From positions 154,010 through 218,009 of the forward strand of contig NZ_PKRO01000001.1 in assembly GCF_002855495.1 (NCBI RefSeq): a stretch of DNA of 64,000 nucleotides, written 5' to 3'. A program made the translations under genes and the position numbers. Source of the stretch: Porphyrobacter sp. TH134. Lineage in GTDB: Bacteria > Pseudomonadota > Alphaproteobacteria > Sphingomonadales > Sphingomonadaceae. The notes under the pieces are model-generated. The model searched no databases, was not told where the DNA came from, and saw nothing but the letters and a program-made list of their open reading frames with translations. Shown piece after piece: positions 18,440-26,426 of this stretch. Within the stretch, counting starts at the first letter, position 1, and each line of letters starts with the position of its first letter.

Positions 18440-20530
18440 GTGAATCTATTGCTCATATCGATTGGGCTGGGCGTGCTTGCCATTGTGTATGGCTTTGTCA
18501 CCAGCAGGCAGGTGCTCGGCGCGGATGCCGGCAATGCCAAGATGCAGGAAATCGCCGGCGCCATTCAGGAAGGCGCGCAGGCTTACTTGAAGCGGCAATA
18601 CACCGCGATCGCCATCGTCGGCGTGATCGTGGCGGTGATCGTCGCGGTCACGCTGGGTGCGATCCCGGCGGTCGGCTTTGTGATCGGCGCGGTGCTTTCG
18701 GGCGTGGCGGGCTTTATCGGCATGAACGTGTCGGTGCGCTCGAACGTGCGCACGGCGGCAGCGGCAATGAAAGGCTTGCAGGAAGGCCTGACGCTGGCGT
18801 TCCGCGCGGGCGCGATCACCGGGATGCTGGTGGCCGGGCTCGCGCTGCTCGCGATTGCGTGTTTCTTCTGGTATCTGACCGGTCCGGCAGGGCTCGCTGC
18901 AGACAGCCGTCCGGTGGTGATCGGCCTCACCGCGCTGGCGCTCGGCGCTTCGCTGGTGTCGATCTTCGCGCGTCTGGGCGGCGGGATCTTCACCAAGGCG
19001 GCTGACGTCGGCGCCGACCTTGTCGGCAAGGTCGAAGCTGGCATCCCCGAAGATGACCCGCGCAACCCTGCCGTGATTGCCGACAACGTGGGCGACAACG
19101 TCGGCGATTGCGCTGGCATGGCCGCTGACCTGTTCGAAACTTACGTCGTCACCGTCGGCGCCACCATGGTGCTGACTGCGCTGCTGCTGAGCGGAGCGGA
19201 GAACCTGTTCGCGCTGATGGTGCTGCCGCTGCTGATCGGCGGCGTGTGCATCGTCACCTCGATCATCGGCACCTATTTCGTGCGCCTTGGCGGCGGGACC
19301 AACATCATGGGCGCGATGTACAAGGGCTTCCTTGTCACCGCCATCCTGTCGGTCCCGGCGATCTGGTTCGCGATCGACTTTACGCTGCTGGGCGATATGG
19401 AAAGCGCCATCGCAGGGCAGGCCTATAATGGCCGCACCCTGTTTTATTGCGGGTTCCTTGGCCTCGTCATCACCGGCCTCATTATCTGGATCACCGAGTA
19501 CTACACCGGCACCAACTACCGCCCGGTGCGCTCGATCGCCAAGGCTTCGGAAACGGGCCACGGCACCAACGTGATCCAGGGCCTTGCGATCAGCATGGAA
19601 TCGACCGCGCTGCCGACGCTGGTAATCTGCGGTGGCATCATCATCGCCTTCCAGCTCGCTGGGCTGATGGGGATCGCCTATGCGGCCACATCGATGCTGG
19701 CGCTCGCGGGCATGGTTGTGGCGCTCGACGCCTATGGCCCGGTCACCGATAACGCCGGCGGCATCGCCGAAATGGCGGGGCTCGACGAGAGCGTGCGCGA
19801 AAAGACCGATGCGCTCGACGCGGTTGGCAACACCACCAAGGCCGTGACCAAGGGCTATGCCATCGGTTCGGCAGGGCTCGCCGCACTGGTGCTGTTCGCC
19901 ACCTACACCGCCGACCTGCGCGAGCTGTTCGAGGGTGTGACGGTCGATTTCAGCCTTGAAAACCCCTACGTCATCGTCGGGCTGCTGCTCGGCGCTTTGC
20001 TGCCGTACCTGTTCGGCGCGATGGGCATGACGGCAGTGGGCCGGGCTGCGGGCGAAGTGGTGAAGGACGTGCGCGACCAGTTCGCCAAGAACCCGGGCAT
20101 CATGACCTATGAGGTCAAGCCCGACTACGCCCGCACCGTCGACCTCGTCACCAAGGCGGCGATCAAGGAGATGATCATCCCCTCGCTGCTGCCGGTGGCA
20201 GCGCCGATCGTGGTGTATTTCGTGATCTCGGCGGTGGCGGGGCAGGCCAACGGTTTTGCCGCGCTGGGCGCACTGCTGCTGGGCGTGATCGTGGGCGGGC
20301 TGTTCGTCGCCATCTCGATGACGTCGGGCGGCGGCGCATGGGACAATGCCAAAAAGTACATCGAAGACGGCCATCACGGCGGCAAGGGGTCTGATGCCCA
20401 CAAGGCTGCGGTGACCGGCGATACGGTGGGCGATCCGTACAAGGACACCGCTGGCCCGGCGGTCAACCCGATGATCAAGATCACCAATATCGTCGCCCTG
20501 CTGCTGCTGGCGGCCTTGGCGGCGGGCTGA
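18440..20530 (+). CDS. hppA: K+-independent membrane-bound proton-pumping pyrophosphatase
   Basis: About 696 residues with some 16 membrane segments; couples pyrophosphate hydrolysis to proton export. The active-site loop is intact, from [18 protein letters not shown] to [17 protein letters not shown] (about 199-233), and the second acidic loop [17 protein letters not shown] follows at about 429-445. Residue K467 in [10 protein letters not shown] marks the K+-independent class, where K+-dependent enzymes have Ala. The start is GTG 18440: AGGGGA at 18428-18433 lies 6 bases before it, whereas the TTG at 18434 would touch the ribosome site. A strong terminator follows at 20591. Confidence 0.97.
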   Translation: MNLLLISIGLGVLAIVYGFVTSRQVLGADAGNAKMQEIAGAIQEGAQAYLKRQYTAIAIVGVIVAVIVAVTLGAIPAVGFVIGAVLSGVAGFIGMNVSVRSNVRTAAAAMKGLQEGLTLAFRAGAITGMLVAGLALLAIACFFWYLTGPAGLAADSRPVVIGLTALALGASLVSIFARLGGGIFTKAADVGADLVGKVEAGIPEDDPRNPAVIADNVGDNVGDCAGMAADLFETYVVTVGATMVLTALLLSGAENLFALMVLPLLIGGVCIVTSIIGTYFVRLGGGTNIMGAMYKGFLVTAILSVPAIWFAIDFTLLGDMESAIAGQAYNGRTLFYCGFLGLVITGLIIWITEYYTGTNYRPVRSIAKASETGHGTNVIQGLAISMESTALPTLVICGGIIIAFQLAGLMGIAYAATSMLALAGMVVALDAYGPVTDNAGGIAEMAGLDESVREKTDALDAVGNTTKAVTKGYAIGSAGLAALVLFATYTADLRELFEGVTVDFSLENPYVIVGLLLGALLPYLFGAMGMTAVGRAAGEVVKDVRDQFAKNPGIMTYEVKPDYARTVDLVTKAAIKEMIIPSLLPVAAPIVVYFVISAVAGQANGFAALGALLLGVIVGGLFVAISMTSGGGAWDNAKKYIEDGHHGGKGSDAHKAAVTGDTVGDPYKDTAGPAVNPMIKITNIVALLLLAALAAG

Positions 20531-20551
20531 ACCTGATTCCAGCCTGACCCC

Positions 20552-20590
20552 GCCCTCAAGTAGCGAAGCGGTAGGGCCACAAAGACTCAA
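20552..20590. repeat. Short dispersed repeat, copy 1 (intergenic)
   Basis: A segment containing the core CAAGTAGCGAAGCGGTAG lies between the hppA stop and its terminator. The first 26 bases (20552-20577) are identical to 26079-26104, and both copies end in an AAGACTCA tail after 2-4 differing bases. Copy 2 is inside the carotenoid oxygenase coding sequence. Function unknown. Confidence 0.75.
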
Positions 20591-20628
20591 CCCCGCTGGG
20601 CCGCCCGCCCGGCGGGGTTTATCTTTGC
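20591..20628 (+). terminator. Rho-independent terminator of hppA
   Basis: An 11-bp GC-rich stem (20591-20601 with 20607-20617, one G-T pair, loop CGCCC) is followed by TTTATCTTT. This is the best intrinsic terminator in the window, 60 bases after the hppA stop. A second, weaker hairpin with a bulge lies at about 20632-20660. Confidence 0.85.
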
Positions 20629-20745
20629 CCGCCCCCCTGTCCCTGCATCGGACAAGGGGGCCTTGCGCTGAGGCATTCTTCATCGCCTTGTGTCATGACC
20701 CCGACCAAGCGCACGGATCGGCGCGGCAAGGCAGGGTTAACGGCG

Positions 20746-21909
20746 ATGGACATGGCACCTGCGGACAGTTTTCGCACCGGCAGGGCAGGCTCTGCTCGGG
20801 CTGCGCTTCCGCATGGCCAGTTGAACCTCCTTAATGTCGAGCAATTGGCCGATCCCGCCTTCCTCGCCGCGTGGGAGCGGTTGGTCGCCCGCGCGGCCGA
20901 ACCCAATCCCTTTTTCGAACCGTGGTTTCTGCTCCCCGCTCTGCGGCAATGGGGCGCGGCTGACCGGGTCATCACCAAGGCATGGTTCCACGAAGGACGG
21001 CTGGCAGGCCTGTTGCCGGTGGTGCGCAGCGCCCGGTATTACAGCCACATCGTTACCCATGCGACCGGCTGGCTTCACGCCAATGCCTTCTGCGGCGTCC
21101 CCCTGATCGCAGCGGGGCACGAGGATGCCTTCTGGCGCGACATGCTCGCCCATTTCGACCGCCGGGCACGACGCGCCTTGTTCCTGCACCTGCCGCAGAT
21201 GCCCGCTGACGGCCCTGCCAATGCCGCGTTGGAACGCGTGTTCGCCCGTTTCCCCCGCGCCCACTACATCGTCGCCGAGGAAAACCGCGCGATGCTGGCC
21301 GGCGATATGTCCGCCGAAGCCTACCTCGAAAGCGCAATGAGCGCCAAGAAGCGCAAGGAACTGCGCCGCCAGCACAACCGCCTCGCCGACGAAGGCCTGC
21401 TCGCCTTTGAGCGGGTGGAAGGCGACAAAGGGCTGGCGGAATGGACCGCTGAATTCCTCGCGCTGGAAGCTGCTGGATGGAAAGGTGAAGCTGGCTCCGC
21501 GCTTGCCAATGCGCCCGGCACCCTCGCCCTGTTCGAACAATCGCTGGCAGGCGCCGCGGCGGCCGGGCGGCTGGAGCGGCTAGCGCTCCGGCTGGATGGC
21601 CGGGCCATTGCGATGCTGGCCAACTTTATCACCGCGCCGGGCGCTTACAGCTTCAAGACCGCCTTCGACGAAGATTACGCCCGCTTTTCGCCCGGGATGC
21701 TGTTGCAGCTGGAAAACCTCAGCCTGCTGGAACGGCCCGCAATCCAATGGGCCGATAGCTGCGCGGTGGAAGGCCACCCCATGATCGAACGCCTGTGGCG
21801 CGGGCAGCGCCGCATGATCAGCCGCAATATTGCCATTGGCGGGCCGCTCAGGCGGGCCTGCTTCCGCCTGCTGATGGCTTACGAAACACGGCCAAGGACA
21901 ACCGCATGA
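20746..21909 (+). CDS. CelD/BcsL-type GNAT family acetyltransferase
   Basis: About 387 residues of the Acetyltransf_6 (CelD-like) type, a double-GNAT fold also found in cellulose and other exopolysaccharide clusters. NPFFEPWFLLPAL near the N-terminus, SAKKRKELRRQHNRL in the middle and AYSFKTAFDEDYARFSPGMLLQ late are typical of the family. The start is uncertain: ATG 20746 has AGGG 9 bases upstream, while ATG 20695 would add 17 residues without a ribosome site. Its stop overlaps the ATG of the next gene. The acyl acceptor is unknown. Confidence 0.8.
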   Translation: MDMAPADSFRTGRAGSARAALPHGQLNLLNVEQLADPAFLAAWERLVARAAEPNPFFEPWFLLPALRQWGAADRVITKAWFHEGRLAGLLPVVRSARYYSHIVTHATGWLHANAFCGVPLIAAGHEDAFWRDMLAHFDRRARRALFLHLPQMPADGPANAALERVFARFPRAHYIVAEENRAMLAGDMSAEAYLESAMSAKKRKELRRQHNRLADEGLLAFERVEGDKGLAEWTAEFLALEAAGWKGEAGSALANAPGTLALFEQSLAGAAAAGRLERLALRLDGRAIAMLANFITAPGAYSFKTAFDEDYARFSPGMLLQLENLSLLERPAIQWADSCAVEGHPMIERLWRGQRRMISRNIAIGGPLRRACFRLLMAYETRPRTTA

Positions 21910-22784
21910 ACGCCCCCGCCACCTTCAACGACACGGTCCTCAGCCCCGTGTTCGAAACCCCCGCGCGCCGCCGCTTTGCCGCGCATTATCCCGAACAGCC
22001 CCACATCCTCGCCCACAATCTCACCAGCCACCCGCTGCTGGAGATCGAGGCGCTGGCCGGGCTGGCCGAACGTCTGCCGATCACGAGCGTCGAATACAAC
22101 CGCGGCGACCTGCCGATCGGGGTCGATGGCAAGCCCGGTTCCAACGGCATGACCATCGCCGAATTGATCCGCAAGGTGGCCGAGGCGGAAAGCTGGGCGG
22201 TGCTCAAGAATATCGAGCAGGTGCCCGCCTATGAAGACCTGCTGCTGGGCCTGCTCGAAGAAATCCGCCCGGAAATCGAAGCCGCGACCGGCGCGATGCT
22301 GACCCCGCAAGGCTTTATCTTCGTCTCCAGCCCCAATTCGGTCACACCCTATCACTTTGATCCGGAACACAACATCCTGCTCCAGATCAGGGGCACCAAG
22401 GTCATGACCCAGTTTGCCGCAGGCGATACCCGGTTCGTACCGGATGAAGCGCACGAAACCTACCATTCGGGCGGCCCGCGCGAATTGAAGTGGGATGACA
22501 GCTTTCTGGCGCACGGGCGCGAGTTCCCGCTTGGCCCCGGCGAGGCCTTGTTCGTGCCGGTCATGGCACCGCATTTCGTCAAGAACGGCCCCGCCCCCTC
22601 AGTCTCGCTCTCGATCACCTGGCGCTCAGAATGGAGCTACCGCGAAAGCGATGCGCGTATCTTCAACGCGATCCTGCGGGAGCGCGGGTTCAAGCCCGCC
22701 GCACCGGGCCGCTGGCCGCACCAGAACTATGGCAAGGCTTACGCTTTCCGCGTGCTGCGCAAGCTGGGATTGACGGGCGCGTAA
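21906..22784 (+). CDS. Cupin-like (JmjC-fold) protein
   Basis: 292 residues from ATG 21906, which overlaps the acetyltransferase stop (ATGA). The centre contains TPYHFDPEHNILLQIRG (H-x-D iron motif) and FVPVMAPHFVKNG (third His), the facial triad of cupin_8/JmjC-like 2-oxoglutarate oxygenases. Annotation pipelines usually call such proteins 'cupin-like' or 'transcriptional regulator', with no proven activity. It may hydroxylate a protein or small molecule. Coupling with the CelD-like enzyme is probably functional, but this is inference. Confidence 0.8.
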   Translation: MNAPATFNDTVLSPVFETPARRRFAAHYPEQPHILAHNLTSHPLLEIEALAGLAERLPITSVEYNRGDLPIGVDGKPGSNGMTIAELIRKVAEAESWAVLKNIEQVPAYEDLLLGLLEEIRPEIEAATGAMLTPQGFIFVSSPNSVTPYHFDPEHNILLQIRGTKVMTQFAAGDTRFVPDEAHETYHSGGPRELKWDDSFLAHGREFPLGPGEALFVPVMAPHFVKNGPAPSVSLSITWRSEWSYRESDARIFNAILRERGFKPAAPGRWPHQNYGKAYAFRVLRKLGLTGA

Positions 22785-22806
22785 ACCGCCCGCATGGCCG
22801 TGCGCC

Positions 22807-23730
22807 ATGAGCGAGACACCCATGAAAAATGAACTGGCCGCCGGGCTGATCCGGTTGCTGACAGTCGAAAAGCGCGCTGCCGATATCTACGCCGGGCCGC
22901 CGCAGGCTGACGGCATCGGGCGGGTATTTGGCGGACAGGTGCTCGCGCAGGCGTTGCAGGCTGCACAAGCCACTGTCAGCGATGGCAAGTGCGCCCATTC
23001 GCTCCACGCCTATTTCCTGCGCGGCGGGCGGGAAGGCGCGCCGATCGAATACCGCATCGAACGCGATTTTGACGGGCGCAGTTTTGCCAACCGCCGGGTG
23101 GTCGCCGCGCAGGAGAACGAGGACGGCATCGCGGTCCCGATCCTCAACCTCACCGCTAGCTTCCAACTGCCCGAAAACGGGTTGGAACATATCGATTCGC
23201 CGATGCCCGATGTGCCGCGTCCCGATGATCTGCGTTCGGACATGGAGCAGCGCCGCGAGATTGCCGAGGCCTGGGGTGACCGCCTCAGCGAACAGCAGCG
23301 CCGTATGATGCTGCGCCCGCGCCCGATCGAAATGCGCACGTGTGATGCCCTGCACTGGATGAGCAGCGAACCGCGCCCGCCGCACGCGCATTCGTGGTTC
23401 CGGGTCTGCGCGCCGATCACCGGCGCGGACGACACGCCGGAATTGCACCGCACGATCATAACCTATGCCAGCGACTACACCCTGCTCGGCACCAGCGCGC
23501 TGCCCCATGGCCTCAGCTGGATGCGCAACGAGCTGGTCGGTGCGAGCCTCGATCACGCCCTGTGGTTCCACCGCGATGCGCGCGCGGACGAATGGCTGCT
23601 CTACGCCACCGACGCCCCGTGGAGCGGCGGCGGGCGCGGGTTCAACCGTGGTCGCATCTTCAACCTCGCGGGCGAACTGGTCGCCAGTGTCGCGCAGGAA
23701 GGCATGATGCGGCGGCGGGTCGCCAAGTAA
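22807..23730 (+). CDS. tesB: Acyl-CoA thioesterase II
   Basis: 307-residue TesB with two fused hotdog domains; hydrolyses medium- and long-chain acyl-CoA. RVFGGQVLAQALQAA (about 39-53) and HSLHAYFLRGG lie in the first domain, and ITYASDYTLLGTSALPHG and SLDHALWFHR, holding active-site Asp and His/Ser positions, in the second. Starts ATG 22807 or ATG 22822. It ends 5 bases before a palindromic repeat and converges on the universal stress gene. Confidence 0.93.
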   Translation: MSETPMKNELAAGLIRLLTVEKRAADIYAGPPQADGIGRVFGGQVLAQALQAAQATVSDGKCAHSLHAYFLRGGREGAPIEYRIERDFDGRSFANRRVVAAQENEDGIAVPILNLTASFQLPENGLEHIDSPMPDVPRPDDLRSDMEQRREIAEAWGDRLSEQQRRMMLRPRPIEMRTCDALHWMSSEPRPPHAHSWFRVCAPITGADDTPELHRTIITYASDYTLLGTSALPHGLSWMRNELVGASLDHALWFHRDARADEWLLYATDAPWSGGGRGFNRGRIFNLAGELVASVAQEGMMRRRVAK

Positions 23731-23735
23731 TCCCA

Positions 23736-23837
23736 CGTCATTGCGAGCCGCAGGCGAAGCAATCCATGGCCTAAAGGGCCCGCTGGCTGCAGCGTTGGTC
23801 GATGGATTGCCGCGTCGCTGCGCTCCTCGCAATGACG
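23736..23837. repeat. Palindromic intergenic repeat between convergent genes
   Basis: An imperfect inverted repeat: the left arm from 23736 (CGTCATTGCGAG core, continuing to a GCAATCCAT segment at about 23759-23767) and the right arm 23802-23837 (ATGGATTGC ... CTCGCAATGACG). I recall the outer core as common in alphaproteobacterial genomes. It fills the gap between the tesB and universal-stress stops and may serve as a two-way terminator. Confidence 0.8.
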
Positions 23838-23840
23838 AGG

Positions 23841-24656
23841 TTAGTGGGCGAGAAGTATGGGCATCTGCGGCTCGCTCAGCATCCGCCGTGTGACTCCGCC
23901 CAGCAGCAGTTCTGCCAGCCGCGAATGGCCATAGGCGCCCATCACCATCAGCCCGCATTCGCGCATCTGCGCCGCTGAAAACAGCGTGTCGGCAATGCTC
24001 GCCTCGCCGCGCGGGATTTCCACGATCTCGCAGTCGATCCCGTGGCGGCTGAGATATTTCGCACCTTCGGCCTGGGGAAAGTCGAAGCGCGCCTTGTCCG
24101 AAGGTTCAGCCACGCTTGCCAGCGTGACCTTGCACGAACACGCCAGCAGCGGCACCGCCGCGCGCAGGGCGTGGGCGGCTTCGGACGATCCGTTCCACCC
24201 CACCAGCATCGGCGCACCGACATCCAGCGCGCCCGCATCCTCAGGCACCACCAGCACCGGCACGGGCGCGTTCATCACCAGATCGCCCACCAGCGCTGAT
24301 GGCCCGCGCCGGTCATACCCCGCCTCCACCGGCCCGAGGATCACGATGTCAGCCAGCGGCGAGGCTTCGAGCAGGCGGTGCGGCGCGATGCCATAAACAG
24401 AGCGCCAGTCCCACGGCACGCCTTCATGCTCAAGCTGCGCTTCGGTTTCGGCGCGGAGCTTTTCGGCGTTCTCCTTGATCACCGGCATCGCGGCGGCGAT
24501 GGCCGAGCCGTAAAAATCGCCCGGGGCGAAAACTTCGTAGCTAACCGCTTGCAGGCAGGTGATGTGGCCGTTGGTCGCCCGCGCAATATCGAGCGCCACC
24601 TGCAACCGTGCGCTCATGGCGTGGTCGTGGTCGATGTGCAGCAAGATCGATTTCAT
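23841..24656 (-). CDS. Universal stress protein, two UspA domains
   Basis: 271 residues with two UspA domains in tandem (about 1-140 and 148-271). The second has the ATP-binding loop GAYGHSRLAELLLGG-V (about 244-259), close to G-2x-G-9x-G-S/T, while the first (LVGDLVMNAPVPVLVVPE) is degenerate. The ATG at 24656 has GGGAG 8 bases upstream. An FNR/FixK-like box centred about 60 bases before the ATG suggests induction under low oxygen, as known for usp genes in other proteobacteria. Confidence 0.9.
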   Translation of the reverse strand: MKSILLHIDHDHAMSARLQVALDIARATNGHITCLQAVSYEVFAPGDFYGSAIAAAMPVIKENAEKLRAETEAQLEHEGVPWDWRSVYGIAPHRLLEASPLADIVILGPVEAGYDRRGPSALVGDLVMNAPVPVLVVPEDAGALDVGAPMLVGWNGSSEAAHALRAAVPLLACSCKVTLASVAEPSDKARFDFPQAEGAKYLSRHGIDCEIVEIPRGEASIADTLFSAAQMRECGLMVMGAYGHSRLAELLLGGVTRRMLSEPQMPILLAH

Positions 24657-24709
24657 GGCGTGTCTCCCATTGATAGTGAGGATAATCGCCCCGAACGCCG
24701 CGACTGGCT

Positions 24710-24723
24710 TTGACAGGGATCAA
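24710..24723. promoter_or_regulatory. FNR/FixK-type operator box
   Basis: TTGACAGGGATCAA is a near-perfect inverted repeat (TTGA-N6-TCAA, with only the fifth base off the TTGAT-N4-ATCAA consensus). It lies in the 151-base divergent spacer between the stress protein (53 bases from its ATG) and the carotenoid oxygenase (84 bases). The distance favours the stress protein gene. Inferred from pattern only. Confidence 0.6.
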
Positions 24724-24807
24724 ATTTGTGCCTGCAAGCGTGCCGTCGTCTTAGCACCTTGCCAGACACAAGGCGTGCGATCATTCTGATGCCAGGGAGA
24801 AACCATC

Positions 24808-26319
24808 ATGCAGATCACGCGCCATCCGCCGGTGAAAACGTCGCTGGAGCCGTCGAACCACCCCTATCTGACCGGGCCGTGGACGCCGTTGCACGAAGAG
24901 GTCGATGTGGCCGAGTTGCGCGTGATCGAAGGCGCGATCCCGGCGGACATTGACGGGATCTACCTGCGCAACACCGAAAACCAGGTGCATCAGCCGCTCG
25001 GCCGCCATCACCCGTTCGATGGCGACGCGATGATCCATCAGGTCAACATCTCGGGCGGCAAGGCGAGTTACCGCAACCGCTTTGTGCGCACGCACTGCTT
25101 TGAGGCCGAGCAGATCGCGGGCCGCAGTCTGTGGGGCGGGTTGATGGATCCGTGGGGCACTTCGGTGCGGCCCGGCTTCGGCGCGCATGGCGGGCTGAAG
25201 GATACCGGATCAACCGACATCATCGTTCACGCCGGCACCGCCTATGCGACGCTCTACCAGTGCGGCGAGGCGTGGATGCTCGATCCCGTCACTCTGGCGA
25301 GCCGCGGGAAAGCGCCGTGGGTGCCGTTGGACGGCATCTCGGCCCACCCCAAGGTGGACGAGGCGACCGGCGAACTGATGTTCTTCAACTATTCCAAGCA
25401 CGCCCCTTTCATGCATTACGGGGTGGTCGATCGCGAAGGCCGGCTGGTGCATTATGTCCCCGTCCCCCTGCCCGGCCCGCGCCTGCCGCATGACATGGCG
25501 ATCACGCCGAACTGGTCGATCCTCAACGACATGCCGCTCTATTGGGACGAGGAATTGCTGGGCCGCAACATCCATGCCGCGCGCATCCATGATGGCGTGC
25601 CGACCCGCTTCGCCCTGATCCCGCGCCATGGCCAGCCGCAGGACATCCGCTGGTTCGAGGCGGAGCCCACCTATGTTTTGCACTGGACCAACGCCTATGA
25701 GGAAGGCGACGAGGTCATCCTCGAAGGCTATCATCAGGCCAAGCCCATGCCCGATCCGCTGGAGGAAATGGGGCGTTACAGCCACATGATGGCGTACGTG
25801 GACGAACACTCCTTCCAGAGCCGCCTCCACCGCTGGCGCTTCAACTTGCGCACCGGCGAGACGCGCGAGGAACGCCTGACCGACCGCATCGTCGAATTCG
25901 GGATGATCAACCCGGCCTATGCGATGCGCAAAAGCCGCTATGTCTGGTCCACCACCACCCGGCCCGGCTGGTTCCTGTTCAACGGCTATGTCCGCCACGA
26001 CACCCAGACCGGCGAGGAACAGGTCTATCGCCTGCCTGAAGGCGTCTATGCCAGTGAGAGCCCGATGATCCCCAAAAAGCCCTCAAGTAGCGAAGCGGTA
26101 GGGCGCGAAGACTCAGGCTATCTTGTCACTTTCCTGATCGACGAGAATACCGGCACCTCGCAATGCGCCATCCTTGACGCGGCGGACATTGCCAAAGGCC
26201 CGATCTGCCGCCTCGCGCTGCCGCACAAGATCTGTTCCGGCACACACTCCGTCTGGGTCGAGCACGATCAGTTGCGTGCCGACGCGGCGTTTAACGCGAG
26301 CCGTTTTGTGGCGGCATGA
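24808..26319 (+). CDS. Carotenoid cleavage oxygenase (RPE65/apocarotenoid family)
   Basis: 503-residue seven-bladed beta-propeller enzyme that splits a double bond of carotenoids, apocarotenoids or stilbenes with O2 and Fe2+. The four iron histidines are H180 (ISAHPK), H228 (LPHDMA), H292 (VLHWTN) and H480 (CSGTHSVW). The ATG at 24808 follows AGGGAGAAA. Residues 425-432 (PSSSEAVG) are encoded by a copy of a short dispersed repeat (26079-26116), inserted in frame in a loop after ASESPM. Otherwise the protein is full-length. The substrate cannot be deduced. Confidence 0.92.
   Translation: MQITRHPPVKTSLEPSNHPYLTGPWTPLHEEVDVAELRVIEGAIPADIDGIYLRNTENQVHQPLGRHHPFDGDAMIHQVNISGGKASYRNRFVRTHCFEAEQIAGRSLWGGLMDPWGTSVRPGFGAHGGLKDTGSTDIIVHAGTAYATLYQCGEAWMLDPVTLASRGKAPWVPLDGISAHPKVDEATGELMFFNYSKHAPFMHYGVVDREGRLVHYVPVPLPGPRLPHDMAITPNWSILNDMPLYWDEELLGRNIHAARIHDGVPTRFALIPRHGQPQDIRWFEAEPTYVLHWTNAYEEGDEVILEGYHQAKPMPDPLEEMGRYSHMMAYVDEHSFQSRLHRWRFNLRTGETREERLTDRIVEFGMINPAYAMRKSRYVWSTTTRPGWFLFNGYVRHDTQTGEEQVYRLPEGVYASESPMIPKKPSSSEAVGREDSGYLVTFLIDENTGTSQCAILDAADIAKGPICRLALPHKICSGTHSVWVEHDQLRADAAFNASRFVAA
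26079..26116. repeat. Short dispersed repeat, copy 2 (inside coding sequence)
   Basis: Shares an identical 26-base block (core CAAGTAGCGAAGCGGTAG) and an AAGACTCA tail with 20552-20590. It lies inside the carotenoid oxygenase gene, keeps the frame and encodes PSSSEAVG plus flanking residues. Confidence 0.75.
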
Positions 26320-26426
26320 CGTCACCGGTCGAGGTGGCATGAACGCTTGTCACCAGCGCGCTTGCACCAAGAGTGTCTGAGGCCTAGCGGCCCCCAGTGG
26401 ATTTATGCCTTCGGGGGACTTCTCAG

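Noticed and set aside
18446..20683. Long minus-strand frame opposite hppA (745 codons)
   Set aside because: His/Arg-rich shadow of the membrane gene; no domain pattern.
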